Assembly (NCBI GenBank): GCA_945892985.1
Contig: CAMDDU010000018.1
Span: forward strand, 15,655-79,654
DNA: 64,000 bases
From: CAITSH01 sp945892985
Lineage (GTDB): Bacteria > Pseudomonadota > Gammaproteobacteria > Burkholderiales > SG8-39
Reading direction: 5' to 3'
Position numbers and translations under genes: made by a program. Below the pieces are notes generated by a model. That model saw only the letters and a program-made list of their open reading frames with translations, had not been told where the DNA came from and did no database searches. Positions 47,004 to 56,100 of the stretch are shown in pieces (the stretch's first letter is position 1; every line of letters starts with the position of its first letter).

Positions 47004-47477
47004 ATGAAAAAATCCACCAGCCTGATGAAACCGATGAAACGCGGGGACATCACCGACCTCGTCGCCTTTAGCAAGATCACCCTGGGCATCAAATGGGCCG
47101 CCGTGGCCAAAAAAATCGACCAAAGCAAAGAATAGGCCACCGCCGCCTGCCTCGGCCAGATGCAAATGACGCAAAAACAGGCCGAAACGGTGGGCAAGAT
47201 TTTCGACCTGCCCGAAGAGGCCGTGCTTATACTGCAGACAGCCCCCTACAAGGGTTCAATGCCGACTGCCATTCCGACCGACCCGCCGATCTACCGCTGG
47301 CACGAAATCGTCAGCGTCTACGGCACCACCATCAAGGAACTGATTCACGAGGAGTTCGGCGACGGCATCATGAGCGCGATCGACTTCTCCATGGACATAC
47401 AGCGCCAGCCCGATCCGAAAGGAGACCGGGTGCATGTCGAACTGTCGGGCAAGTTCCTGCCTTACAGGACGTATTGA
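47004..47477 (+). pseudogene. cynS: Cyanase gene interrupted by an in-frame amber codon
   Basis: Cyanase decomposes cyanate with bicarbonate to ammonia and CO2. One frame runs from ATG 47004 (AAAGGAG upstream) to 47477, but codon 44 (47133-47135) is TAG. Before it lies the N-terminal helical part (DITDLVAFSKITLGIKWAAVAKKIDQSKE). After it, with no frameshift, come ATAACLGQM and the catalytic domain with Arg98, Glu101 (YRWHE) and Ser124 (GIMSAIDF), matching Arg96/Glu99/Ser122 of E. coli. Family members commonly have Trp at this place, so a single TGG-to-TAG change explains the break. Internal ATG 47160 could start a C-terminal fragment. The gene could be a pseudogene, read through, or a sequencing error. 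Confidence 0.85.
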
Positions 47478-47607
47478 AGCCGGACGCGGTTTGGCCGCGC
47501 CGGTTTGATTCCGCGCGAATGGGTGGGCAGCCTTTGGGCCACTGCTCATCGCGCGGTGATTGCATGCCACAAATGCTGTTTTCTTATCATTCTTTTCCGG
47601 AGGCATT

Positions 47608-48714
47608 ATGAATCGCAGAAAATTCCTGACCCAAGCCGGTGCCGGCGTCATCACCTCGGCGGCAGCGGCACAAGCGGTCGCCCAGGCCCCCTCCCTGCCC
47701 GAGGTACGCTGGCGCTGCGCTTCGAGCTTTCCCAAGAGCCTCGATACCATTTACGGCGGCGGCGAGACTATCGCCAAGCGCGTTGCTGCCATCACCGGCG
47801 GCAAGTTCCAGATCCGCGTGTTCGGTGCGGGCGAGATCGTGCCGGCCTTCGGCACGGTCGACGCGGTGCAGCAGGGCACGGTCGAGTGCACGCATACGGC
47901 GAGTTATTACTTCGTCGGCAAGAACAAGACCTTCGCCTTTGACACCACGCTGCCCTTCGGCATGAACCAGCGCCAGCAAAACGCCTGGATCTACTACGGT
48001 GGCGGACTGGAACTGGTGCGCGAGTTCTTCCGCGAGTTCAACATCATTTCCTTCCCGGCCGGCAACACCGGCTGCCAGATGGGCGGTTGGTTCAGGAAGG
48101 AAGTGAAGACCGTCAAGGACCTGAAGGGCATCAAGATGCGCATCGCCGGACTCGGCGGCGAAGTCATGGCACGACTGGGAGCGGTTCCGCAGCAGCTTCC
48201 CGGCGGCGACATTTACCCGGCGCTTGAGCGCGGTACCATCGACGCCGCTGAATGGGTTGGCCCTTACGACGACGAGAAACTCGGCTTTTACAAGATCGCC
48301 CCACATTACTACTACCCCGGCTGGTGGGAAGCCGACTCAATGTATTCCTTGTTCGTCAACACCAAGGAATGGGAAAAGCTGCCCAAGGAATATCAGGCTG
48401 CCATTGAGGCCGCATCCTACGAAGCCAATACCGACATGATGGCCAAGTACGACTTCCAGAATCCGCAGGCGCTGCTGCGGCTGGTCAAGAACGGCGTCAA
48501 GCTGCACGCCTTCTCGCCGGAAATCATGAAAGCGGCACACAAGGCTTCGTTCGAACTCTATGAGGAAGAGGCCGTCAAGAACCCGTCGTGGAAAAAGATC
48601 TATGAACCGTGGAAGAAATTCCGCCAGGACGAATTCCTATGGCACCGGGTGGCCGAACAGACGCTGAATACCTTCCTACTTAACAACCCGGATCCGATTC
48701 GCGGCAAGAAATAG
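47608..48714 (+). CDS. TRAP transporter solute receptor (DctP family, keto-acid type)
   Basis: A 368-residue periplasmic receptor with a Tat-type signal (MNRRKFLTQAGAG, ending near VAQAPS). The mature part resembles the TakP-like branch that binds 2-oxo acids as dimers: WRCASSFPKSLDTIYGGGE, GTVECTHTASYYFVGKN, GGWFRKEVKTVKDLKGIKMRIAG and GTIDAAEWVGPYDDEKLGFYKIAPHYYYPGWWE. CCGGAGG is just upstream of ATG 47608. It is convergent with the DctM/DctQ pair at 48.8-50.8 kb, its likely partners. Ligand identity is inferred from family only. Confidence 0.92.
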   Translation: MNRRKFLTQAGAGVITSAAAAQAVAQAPSLPEVRWRCASSFPKSLDTIYGGGETIAKRVAAITGGKFQIRVFGAGEIVPAFGTVDAVQQGTVECTHTASYYFVGKNKTFAFDTTLPFGMNQRQQNAWIYYGGGLELVREFFREFNIISFPAGNTGCQMGGWFRKEVKTVKDLKGIKMRIAGLGGEVMARLGAVPQQLPGGDIYPALERGTIDAAEWVGPYDDEKLGFYKIAPHYYYPGWWEADSMYSLFVNTKEWEKLPKEYQAAIEAASYEANTDMMAKYDFQNPQALLRLVKNGVKLHAFSPEIMKAAHKASFELYEEEAVKNPSWKKIYEPWKKFRQDEFLWHRVAEQTLNTFLLNNPDPIRGKK

Positions 48715-48728
48715 CCGGTGCGGGTGAT

Positions 48729-48756
48729 AAAAAGGCCCCGCGATCGGGGCCTTTTT
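48729..48756. terminator. Bidirectional terminator between TRAP receptor and DctM
   Basis: AAAAAGGCCCCG (48729-48740) and CGGGGCCTTTTT (48745-48756) flank CGAT. A-run and T-run at both ends fit intrinsic termination in both directions. It lies 14 bp after the receptor stop and 20 bp before the DctM stop. Confidence 0.92.
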
Positions 48757-48776
48757 ATTTGGCATGTTTCACGGAG

Positions 48777-50276
48777 CTACTTCTGCTCCTTAATCATGCG
48801 CTCGATTGCTGCGGCAGGATCCTCTTCCTTTTTCGTGGCGGATGTCTCCTCCGCCTTGTCCGCCTCTGATTCAGGCGCATCGGCTGGCACAACGGACAGG
48901 TCGAGCTGGCGGCGGATCTCTTCGGCACCAGAACCGCTGATACCGCCTTTCACTTGGGACACATTACTGGTAACGATGCCCGGAAATGCGATGACAATGG
49001 ACACCATCAGTACCTGGATGATGACAAAGGGGATCGCGCCCTTGTAAATATCCATGGTAGTGATTTCCCTGGGCGCCACGCTTCTCAGGTAAAACAGCGC
49101 AAAACCGAAGGGCGGATGCAGGAAGGAGGTCTGCATGTTTACCGCCAACAGCACACCGAACCAGACAAGATCGATGCCGAGCTTTTGCGCCACCGGCGCG
49201 AGCAGCGGCACAATAATAAAGGCGATCTCGAAGTAATCGAGAAAAAACGCGAGGACGAAGACGAATATATTCACCACGATCAGGAAACCCAGCGCACCGC
49301 CCGGCAGGCCCGACAACAGGTGCTCCACCCACAAATCACCGTTGACGCCGCGAAACACCAGGCTGAACACGGTCGAGCCAATCAGGATGAAAATTACGAA
49401 GCTGGTCATGGTGGCCGTCGATTCGACCGACTGCTTCATCAGGCCCCAATCGAGCTTGCGCCGCATCAGCGCCAGGATGATGGCGCCGCTCGCGCCCATG
49501 GCGCCGCCTTCGGTCGGGGTCGCCACGCCGAGAAAAATCGTCCCCAGCACCAGGAAAATCAGCACCAAGGGCGGAATAAGCGTGACCAGCACCTTGAACA
49601 TCAGTGCCCTGCCTTTTAGTGTGCGCGCCTCCGGTGGCAGCGCCGGAACCGCTTCGGGCTTGACGATGGAAACAATGAACACGTAAAGCGCATAAAACGC
49701 GGTCAAGGTCAGGCCGGGGATCAGCGCCCCTTCGTAAAGATCGCCCACCGACGCACCGAGCTGGTCGGCCAGGATGATCAGCACCAATGAGGGCGGAATG
49801 ATCTGGGCGAGGGTGCCCGAGGCGGCAATGACGCCGCAGGCCAGCGGCTTGGAATAGCCGTAGCGCATCATCACCGGCAGCGAAATCAGGCCCATCGCGA
49901 TCACCGAAGCGGCCACCACACCGGTGGTGGCGGCGAGCAGGGCGCCGACAAAAATCACCGCATAAGCAAGCCCGCCGCGCACCGCCCCGAACAACTGCCC
50001 TATGGTATCGAGCAACTCCTCGGCCATGCCGCTGCGTTCAAGAATCAGGCCCATGAAGGTGAAAAACGGGATCGCGAGCAAGGTCGAATTGCCCATGATA
50101 CCCAGCACCCGCTCGGGCAGGGCCTGCAGCAGGGACGGTTGCAGCAAACCCATCTCCATGCCAACAAAGCCGAAAAACAAACCGTTGGCGGCAAGGGAAA
50201 AGGCCACCGGATAGCCCGCCAGCAAAAACACCACCAGCCCGCCGAACATCAGCGGTGCCATCAAGTCGGGGGACAT
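48777..50276 (-). CDS. TRAP transporter large membrane subunit (DctM family) with charged C-terminal tail
   Basis: A 499-residue permease with about 12 hydrophobic segments. Signatures include ATTGVVAASVIAMGLISLPVMMRYGYSKPLACGVIAASGTLAQIIPPS and VLAFFLDYFEIAFIIVPLLAPVAQ. After the last membrane segment there is a tail of about 60 residues rich in Glu, Lys, Asp and Ala (from GAEEIRRQLDL to the end). Most DctM proteins lack such a tail. Its start overlaps the DctQ stop by one base (TAATG). It pairs with DctQ upstream and presumably the convergent receptor. Confidence 0.92.
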   Translation of the reverse strand: MSPDLMAPLMFGGLVVFLLAGYPVAFSLAANGLFFGFVGMEMGLLQPSLLQALPERVLGIMGNSTLLAIPFFTFMGLILERSGMAEELLDTIGQLFGAVRGGLAYAVIFVGALLAATTGVVAASVIAMGLISLPVMMRYGYSKPLACGVIAASGTLAQIIPPSLVLIILADQLGASVGDLYEGALIPGLTLTAFYALYVFIVSIVKPEAVPALPPEARTLKGRALMFKVLVTLIPPLVLIFLVLGTIFLGVATPTEGGAMGASGAIILALMRRKLDWGLMKQSVESTATMTSFVIFILIGSTVFSLVFRGVNGDLWVEHLLSGLPGGALGFLIVVNIFVFVLAFFLDYFEIAFIIVPLLAPVAQKLGIDLVWFGVLLAVNMQTSFLHPPFGFALFYLRSVAPREITTMDIYKGAIPFVIIQVLMVSIVIAFPGIVTSNVSQVKGGISGSGAEEIRRQLDLSVVPADAPESEADKAEETSATKKEEDPAAAIERMIKEQK

Positions 50277-50815
50277 TACAACGCCTCCTTCTTGTGTTCA
50301 GCCGGATTGGGAATCAGGCCTTGCAAAAAAGCCGCGCGCTTGATGATCTCGGACACGCCCTGCAGCGCCAGCATGCTGAACGCGACCGGAATAAGCAGCC
50401 GCACCGGCCAGCGAATCAGGCCGCCGTTATCTGAGGACATTTCACTGATTTGGAACGAATTGACCAGCGTCGGCCAGCTGTACCAGATGATGATTAACAC
50501 CATAGGCAACAGGGCGAACAGGCTGCCGACAATGTCGATCCAGGCCTGGGTGCGCGCCGACAGCTTCCCGGCAATGACATCAATACGCACATGGTCATTG
50601 CGCTTTAGCGCGTAAGCGGCCACCAGCAAAAACATCGCCGAATTGAGATACCACTGGATCTCCAGCCAACCGTTGGAACTGAGATTGACGGTATAGCGCA
50701 CCAGGGCGTTGACGGTACAGATTACCACTGCAGCAAGAATCAGCCAGGCCGAGGCCTTGCCGATACGCTCATTGACAAGATCGATAAAACGCGAAAAGCG
50801 CAGAAGTGAGGACAT
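50276..50815 (-). CDS. TRAP transporter small membrane subunit (DctQ family)
   Basis: A 179-residue inner membrane protein of four segments, with WLEIQWYLNSAMFLLVAAYALKRNDHVRIDVIAGKLS, the characteristic central DctQ stretch. It is translationally coupled to DctM. The genes face the receptor gene tail to tail rather than forming the usual PQM operon, so receptor and membrane parts are controlled by different promoters. Confidence 0.9.
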   Translation of the reverse strand: MSSLLRFSRFIDLVNERIGKASAWLILAAVVICTVNALVRYTVNLSSNGWLEIQWYLNSAMFLLVAAYALKRNDHVRIDVIAGKLSARTQAWIDIVGSLFALLPMVLIIIWYSWPTLVNSFQISEMSSDNGGLIRWPVRLLIPVAFSMLALQGVSEIIKRAAFLQGLIPNPAEHKKEAL

Positions 50816-50928
50816 GGATGGTAGACCAGGTTAAGGGCAACAAATCATGCTTAACGCTTGAGCAATCAGCATGCCGATCATACCCGTTTTCCCTGTCCGT
50901 AAATCCCAACTAAATGGGGAGTGCACCT

Positions 50929-50961
50929 GCTGAAAAAGCGCGCCAATCGGGCATTTCCAGC
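50929..50961. repeat. REP-like palindrome, copy D (degenerate)
   Basis: GCTGAAAAAGC and GCATTTCCAGC (outer arms at 50929 and 50951-50961) give an imperfect stem with two mismatches and GCGCC/GGGC inside. The right arm plus TTATC matches copy C. It lies between divergent dctQ and the GGT-like gene, which argues against the in-frame upstream start at 50914. Confidence 0.6.
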
Positions 50962-51015
50962 TTATCCACCGCATCTGCCTTACAATTCCGGATCCCCCCT
51001 ACTGTTGGCGTCATC

Positions 51016-52617
51016 ATGATCAATTCAATCCGCGGCATCCGCGGCATGGCCGTCGCACCCCATGCCCTCGCCAGCCAGTCCGCCCTCGCCGTGCTGCGCG
51101 AAGGCGGCAATGCCATCGAGGCCATGATCAGCGCGGCGGCGACCATCGCAGTGGTCTATCCGCACATGAACTCGATTGGCGGCGACAGCTTCTGGTTACT
51201 GTCGACGCCGGGCAAGGCGCCGGGCGCCATCGATGCCTGCGGCGCCGCCGCGCAGGCCGCCTCCATCGACTGGTACCGCGAGCGGCAAGTCACCACCAGC
51301 ATCCCGTTTCGCGGTGGCATCGCCGCCAACACCGTGGCCGGCACCATTTCCGGCTGGGGCGCGGCGCACACGCTGTCGCGCGAATCCCTCAATGGCCGCA
51401 TGCCACTGTCGCGCCTGCTCGAGGATGCGATTCACTACGCCGAAAACGGCATTCCGGTGACGCGCAGCCAGATGATGAACACCACGGGCAAGAAAGCCGA
51501 ACTACTGCCGCAACCGGGCTTCGCCGAAACCTTCCTCGTCGATGGCAAGGTTCCGGCCACCGGCAGCCTGTTCATGCAAAAGCGCATCGGCGCCACATTG
51601 CGGCGCATCGCCGAGGCCGGCACCGATGACTACTACCGCGGCGAACTGGCGCATTCCATCGCCGCCGACCTCAAACGCGCCGGCAGCCCGATCGCGCTGG
51701 CCGACCTGAAAAACCACCGGGCCGGCCTGCGCGACCCCATGCATCTCGCCCACTCCGCCGGGGACGTCTACAACATGACGCCACCGACACAGGGCGTGAT
51801 CTCGCTGCTGATCCTGGGCATCATGGACGAACTGGGCGTGCATCGCGTCGATGCCGCGGGCGCCGATTACATTCACCTTTGCGTCGAGGCCACCAAACAG
51901 GCCTTTCGTGTACGCGACCAATACGTAACCGACCCGGCCTACATGTCCGTCGACCCGCGCGAACTGCTGCAGCCCGGACACATCCGTGAACTGGCGGCCA
52001 AGGTCGACCGCAACCGCGCCGCGCCTTGGGGGGCGGGCAAAGGCCCGGGCGACACGGTCTGGATGGGCGTCATCGACGGAGAGGGCCGCATGGTGTCGTT
52101 TATCCAGAGCATTTATCACGAGTTCGGTTCGGGCGTGGTACTCAAGGAGTCGGGCATCAACTGGCAGAACCGCGGCTGCAGTTTCGCGCTCGATCCGGCC
52201 AAGCTCAACAGCCTGCGCCCCGGACGCAAACCCTTTCACACCCTCAACCCGGCAATGGCCCGCCTCAAGGACGGCCGCAGCATGGTCTACGGCACGATGG
52301 GGGGTGACGGCCAGCCGCAAACCCAGTCGGCGCTATTCAGCCGCATCGTCGGCTTCGGCATGGCGCCGCAGCAGGCAGTCAGCGCGCCGCGCTGGCTGCT
52401 CGGACGCACCTGGGGGCAGGTGAGCGAGACGCTCAAACTCGAATCGCGCTTCCCGGCGGAGGTGATCGCCAGGCTCAAGGCGATGGGGCATGACACCGAA
52501 GTGCTGGGCGAGTACGACGAGACGGTGGGCCATGCCGGCGCCATCGTGCGTCATCCGAATGGCGTACTGGAAGGCGGTGCCGATCCGCGCAGCGACGGGA
52601 GTGTTGCGGCGTTCTAA
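51016..52617 (+). CDS. Gamma-glutamyltransferase family protein
   Basis: A 533-residue Ntn-hydrolase precursor of the GGT family. The N-terminal segment IRGMAVAPHALASQSALAVLREGGNAIEAMISAAA and NSIGGDSFWLL match the large subunit. The autoprocessing site corresponds to GDTVWMGVID, where the Thr would become the nucleophile. The small-subunit segments NPAMARLKDGRSMVYGTMGGDGQPQ and HAGAIVRHPNGVLEGGADPRSDG follow. No signal peptide is visible, so unlike E. coli Ggt it is probably cytosolic. That suggests a cleavage or cephalosporin-acylase-like role rather than periplasmic glutathione use. The start at 51016 is preferred over 50914, which would include a repeat element. Confidence 0.85.
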   Translation: MINSIRGIRGMAVAPHALASQSALAVLREGGNAIEAMISAAATIAVVYPHMNSIGGDSFWLLSTPGKAPGAIDACGAAAQAASIDWYRERQVTTSIPFRGGIAANTVAGTISGWGAAHTLSRESLNGRMPLSRLLEDAIHYAENGIPVTRSQMMNTTGKKAELLPQPGFAETFLVDGKVPATGSLFMQKRIGATLRRIAEAGTDDYYRGELAHSIAADLKRAGSPIALADLKNHRAGLRDPMHLAHSAGDVYNMTPPTQGVISLLILGIMDELGVHRVDAAGADYIHLCVEATKQAFRVRDQYVTDPAYMSVDPRELLQPGHIRELAAKVDRNRAAPWGAGKGPGDTVWMGVIDGEGRMVSFIQSIYHEFGSGVVLKESGINWQNRGCSFALDPAKLNSLRPGRKPFHTLNPAMARLKDGRSMVYGTMGGDGQPQTQSALFSRIVGFGMAPQQAVSAPRWLLGRTWGQVSETLKLESRFPAEVIARLKAMGHDTEVLGEYDETVGHAGAIVRHPNGVLEGGADPRSDGSVAAF

Positions 52618-52639
52618 TTCAGCGACAAGATAGGCACCG

Positions 52640-52672
52640 GCTGGAAACCCTTGCCTGGCGCTGGTTTCCAGC
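52640..52672. repeat. REP-like palindrome, copy C
   Basis: GCTGGAAACC (52640-52649) and GGTTTCCAGC (52663-52672) form 10-bp arms with a partly paired 13-nt centre. It lies between convergent GGT-like and uppP genes and probably ends both transcripts. Confidence 0.7.
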
Positions 52673-52675
52673 TTA

Positions 52676-53497
52676 TCACGCAGTCCAGTTCACCGCCCCG
52701 GTCCAGGCGGTGAGCAGGACCACCACGCCAAAGGCGATGCGATACCAGGCAAATATGGTGAAGTCGTGGCTGGCGATGTAGCGCAGCAACCAGCGCACAC
52801 ACAGGAAGGCTGACACAAACGCCGACGCGAACCCGACCGCCCACATGCCCAGGTCATCGACCGACAACAAGGCCCGCTCCTTGTACAACTGGTAGGCGCT
52901 GGCCGCAAACAAGGTCGGAATCGCCAGAAAAAACGAGAACTCGGTCGAGGCCTTGCGCGACAGTCCGAAAAACAGGCCGCCGATGATGGTGGCACCCGAG
53001 CGCGAGGTACCGGGAATCAGCGCGAGCGCCTGCGCAAAGCCCAGCTTCAGCGCGTCGCGCCAGCCCATGTCATCGACCGTCTGCACGGTAATTTCATGCT
53101 TGCGACGCTCCGCCCACAAGATAATGAAACCGCCGACAATGAAAGCGAGTGCCACCGGCACCGGCTGAAACAGGTGCGCCTTGATAACCTTGCCAAAGGC
53201 GAGGCCCAGCACCGCCAAGGGCATGAAGGCGATGGCGATGTTGAGCACAAAGCGCTGCGCCGCACGGTCCGAAGCCAATCCGGTCACAACCGACATCAAC
53301 TTCGCGCGGTACTCCCAGCACACGGCCAGGATGGCGCCGCACTGGATGACAATCTCGAACAACTTGCCGCGCTCGTCATTGAAGTCGAGCAAATCGCCGG
53401 CGAGAATGAGATGGCCGGTTGAGGACACCGGCAAAAACTCGGTCAGTCCCTCGACCACGCCGAGTATCAAGGCCTTGAGCAGCAGCGGAATATCCAT
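52676..53497 (-). CDS. uppP: Undecaprenyl-diphosphate phosphatase
   Basis: UppP (BacA) recycles the lipid carrier for peptidoglycan and other envelope polymers in the inner membrane. The 273-residue polytopic protein shows both active-site motifs: [20 protein letters not shown] near the N-terminus and [20 protein letters not shown] in the second half. Length is normal. It stands alone on the minus strand, downstream of the FAD oxidoreductase cluster. Confidence 0.95.
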   Translation of the reverse strand: MDIPLLLKALILGVVEGLTEFLPVSSTGHLILAGDLLDFNDERGKLFEIVIQCGAILAVCWEYRAKLMSVVTGLASDRAAQRFVLNIAIAFMPLAVLGLAFGKVIKAHLFQPVPVALAFIVGGFIILWAERRKHEITVQTVDDMGWRDALKLGFAQALALIPGTSRSGATIIGGLFFGLSRKASTEFSFFLAIPTLFAASAYQLYKERALLSVDDLGMWAVGFASAFVSAFLCVRWLLRYIASHDFTIFAWYRIAFGVVVLLTAWTGAVNWTA

Positions 53498-53655
53498 GGG
53501 CGTCGCTAATCACTGCGAGAACTACCGCGGGGTTGGCGTTCTGAAACGCGAAACTGGTTGGGTACTGGTTTTGCCTATCGGTGTTACCGGCGCAATTATA
53601 GTGGAGTGACGGCGCATCCGAGACGCGAACGTTCGGTTCCGGGCATTGATCTGGG

Positions 53656-54762
53656 CTATGTCACGGGCACAGCGTCGGGAGCCCGGTAGCGCGCCATGAA
53701 TCGCCGGTCGATACGGTCTTTCCAGCGCCACAGCCAGGCGCCTTGCAGTGCAAACCCTCCCCAGGACAAGACCGCGCGGCCGTCACCGGTCGCAATCAAT
53801 GCCAGCGTGCGCTCCTGCGGACGGTATGCAACCAGTGCCGCACCGCGTAACGCGCTGACCAGATTCGCCGCCAAAGGCGGTCCCTGCCGTACTGCGTAGA
53901 CACCCGATTTCGGACGCGCCTGGCCTGACATGGATGCCGCATCCCCGGCGACAAACACCTCGGCATGCGAGACACTTTGCAAAAAATGGTTGACCGTGAC
54001 AAAACCGGCTGCATCGGTCGCCAGCCCGGCGCTGCGCAGACTGGGTGGCGGTGCCGCCCCCGTCGCCCAGATCACCGCGTCCGCTCCAACCGATTCGCCC
54101 TGTTCGAGGGTAAGGCCTTGCGCGCCGGCGGCGCACACCCGCGCTCCGGTGCGAATGCCAACCCCGTATTGCTGCAAACAACGATGCACGAGTCCGCGCG
54201 TGCTGCGACTGTGGCCCGGCAGGATGACTTGGTCGGAGGTCAGCAGCAGCAAGCGCGGCGAGGCCGCAGACAGGCGGGCACGCAAGGCAAGGCAGACCTC
54301 AACCCCGGCCGCGCCGCCACCGACAATGGCAATACGCGGGCTGTCCCGCATTGCCACGATGTTCTCGATGCCAGCGAGAAATCGCGGCAGCGGCTTGACC
54401 GGCAAAGCGTGTTCGGCGACGCCCGGAACGGATGGTGGCTGCGACCCGATGTCAATCGACAATACGTCGTAGGGCAGCGCGGTGCCGTCGGCAAAGCGGA
54501 TTTGCCGGTGCGCGCATTCGAACGCGGCCGCCGCGCGCGGCTCAAAGCGGCATCCCGCCCACGCCGCCAGACGGCGCAGGTCGATATGGCACTCGTCGTA
54601 GCTATAGCGCCCGGCGATGTAACCGGGCAGCATGCCCGAATACCCGGCATGCTCGACCGGGCTCACCAGTACGGTTTCGACGCCCGGTTCGGGCGCCAGC
54701 GCCAGGCGCCGCAGTACCTCGACATGCGCGTGCCCGCCGCCAGCCAACACCAGGCGTTTCAC
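53656..54762 (-). CDS. FAD-dependent pyridine nucleotide-disulfide family oxidoreductase (SelD N-terminal-like)
   Basis: A 368-residue flavoprotein related to type II NADH dehydrogenases. MKRLVLAGGGHAHVEVLRRLA is the FAD site, AIVGGGAAGVEVCLAL the NAD(P) site, and VFVAGDAASM the C-terminal FAD motif. The opening GGGHAHVEVL and GYSGMLPGYIAGRYS match the family also found fused to the N-terminus of selenophosphate synthase SelD in some organisms; here it stands alone. No C-terminal membrane anchor is evident. It overlaps the GT-A-like gene upstream by 4 bp and is the last gene of the ArsS-containing cluster. Substrate unknown. Confidence 0.82.
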   Translation of the reverse strand: MKRLVLAGGGHAHVEVLRRLALAPEPGVETVLVSPVEHAGYSGMLPGYIAGRYSYDECHIDLRRLAAWAGCRFEPRAAAAFECAHRQIRFADGTALPYDVLSIDIGSQPPSVPGVAEHALPVKPLPRFLAGIENIVAMRDSPRIAIVGGGAAGVEVCLALRARLSAASPRLLLLTSDQVILPGHSRSTRGLVHRCLQQYGVGIRTGARVCAAGAQGLTLEQGESVGADAVIWATGAAPPPSLRSAGLATDAAGFVTVNHFLQSVSHAEVFVAGDAASMSGQARPKSGVYAVRQGPPLAANLVSALRGAALVAYRPQERTLALIATGDGRAVLSWGGFALQGAWLWRWKDRIDRRFMARYRAPDAVPVT

Positions 54763-55442
54763 GCGACATCCCGCAGCAGGTGGCTGAGCGCCGCGTCGGC
54801 GCGCAATCGGTCGAGATCGGCCGGTTCATCGACATCCCAGCGCGCCGGCAGTTCAAGCCACGTCCAGCCAAGCTCGCCCAGCCTCGCGCGCGTCTGCGCC
54901 ATGACCTGTGACGTGCTCCAGGCGATGCCCTCGAACAGGCGCACATCAAAACGACGCAGGCCGATCAAACCATAGCCACCGTCGGCCACCGGAACAAATA
55001 CCGCGTCATGCCCCTCGCGCAATGCCGCCACGGCGGCGTTGATGTCGGCGACGGTGATCGCAGGCACGTCGGTGCCGGCGATCAGCACCAACTCCGCCTT
55101 GGCAAAAGCCGACTGAAACGCCGCGGCCATGCGCGCCCCGATATCCCCCTCGCCCTGCAGGTGCAGCGTCAAATTCCACGTCGATTGGGCGGCAGCCAAG
55201 AACGCATCATCGCAGGTCGGCGTACACCACAACTGCACGGCGCCGGGCAGCGCGTTGGCGGCCGTCGCGATGCAGTGGCGGGCCATCGCGCAATAGAGCC
55301 GCGCCGCACCCGCAGCACCGAGCGCTGGAATGAGACGCGTCTTGACCCGCCCCGGCTGCGGCACTCTGGCAAAGACCAGAATGCTCGCCTTATGCAGTGC
55401 CGCCCCCGCGATAAAAGCGCGCAAGCCGTGCCGGAGAATCAC
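54759..55442 (-). CDS. GT-A fold transferase of the TIGR04282 (CofC-like) family
   Basis: About 227 residues. The core resembles nucleotidyl/glycosyl transferases: SILVFARVPQPGRVKTRLIPALG at the nucleotide end, AGTDVPAITVADINAAVAAL, then VPVADGGYGLIGL. This family repeatedly occurs beside ArsS-type radical SAM genes and has been annotated as an arsenosugar-pathway glycosyltransferase on that basis. The ATG at 55442 makes a 53-bp overlap with the upstream gene; a TTG at 55424 would shorten it. Product unknown. Confidence 0.75.
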   Translation of the reverse strand: MILRHGLRAFIAGAALHKASILVFARVPQPGRVKTRLIPALGAAGAARLYCAMARHCIATAANALPGAVQLWCTPTCDDAFLAAAQSTWNLTLHLQGEGDIGARMAAAFQSAFAKAELVLIAGTDVPAITVADINAAVAALREGHDAVFVPVADGGYGLIGLRRFDVRLFEGIAWSTSQVMAQTRARLGELGWTWLELPARWDVDEPADLDRLRADAALSHLLRDVA

Positions 55443-56100
55443 CGCAAAAAAACCGCAGCCGCAACCACCACATCAATACGATGGTGCGCAGCACGCCGTT
55501 CTGCTCCCAGCGCCGTCCCGAGGTGATCACCTTGTCGCGCAGGCAGGCGGGCCGCGACAAACGCTTCAGATTGCCGCTCATGGCGATGTCCTCCATCAAC
55601 TCTATCGATGGAAAACCCCCCACCGCATCAAATGCGCTGCGCGTCATGAACAAGGCCTGATCCCCGGTCGCAATCCCCGTCAGGCGCGAACGCACGTTCA
55701 TCATGCCGGCCACCATCACCAGCGCCGTATGCCGCCCCTCGATACGCACATCGAACCTGCCCCATGCCTTGTCTCCATTTTCAAGAGCAGCACGGATTGT
55801 CTCATCGGCACCTTCTGACAGTCGCGTATCAGCATGCAGGAACAGCAGGATGTCGCCCTTGGCCACAGCCGCGCCGGCATTCATCTGGCTGGCACGACCG
55901 CGCGGCGTCTCGAGCAGCACGTCGGCCAGCGCACGCGCGAGCTCGGGCGTGGCGTCGCTGCTGCCACCATCGGCGACCACCACTTCACAAGCGCGTTCGC
56001 GCAAGGGCTGCAGGGCCCGCAAGGCGTCAACAATGAACGCCGCCTCATTGAGTGCGGGAACAATGATTGAAATGCGCGCCGCGCGGTTACGGCCTGACAT
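55390..56100 (-). CDS. Family 2 glycosyltransferase of the TIGR04283 type
   Basis: A 236-residue GT2 enzyme: ISIIVPALNEAAFIVDALRAL, VVVADGGSSDATPELA, ILLFLHADTRLSEGADETI with the DxD-like metal site, and GGFPSIELMEDIAMSGNLKRLSRP. The family is characteristically paired with the TIGR04282 transferase and ArsS-type genes. A hydrophobic stretch near the C-terminus (TIVLMWWLRLRFF) may touch the membrane. It overlaps the DUF547 gene by 14 bp and the next transferase by about 50 bp, indicating one tightly packed transcript. Confidence 0.85.
   Translation of the reverse strand: MSGRNRAARISIIVPALNEAAFIVDALRALQPLRERACEVVVADGGSSDATPELARALADVLLETPRGRASQMNAGAAVAKGDILLFLHADTRLSEGADETIRAALENGDKAWGRFDVRIEGRHTALVMVAGMMNVRSRLTGIATGDQALFMTRSAFDAVGGFPSIELMEDIAMSGNLKRLSRPACLRDKVITSGRRWEQNGVLRTIVLMWWLRLRFFCGDSPARLARFYRGGGTA

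Noticed and set aside
47160..47477. Separate cyanase-domain gene starting at the internal ATG
   Set aside because: It is in the same frame as the upstream N-terminal half and separated only by one TAG; no own ribosome site. Better described as one interrupted gene.
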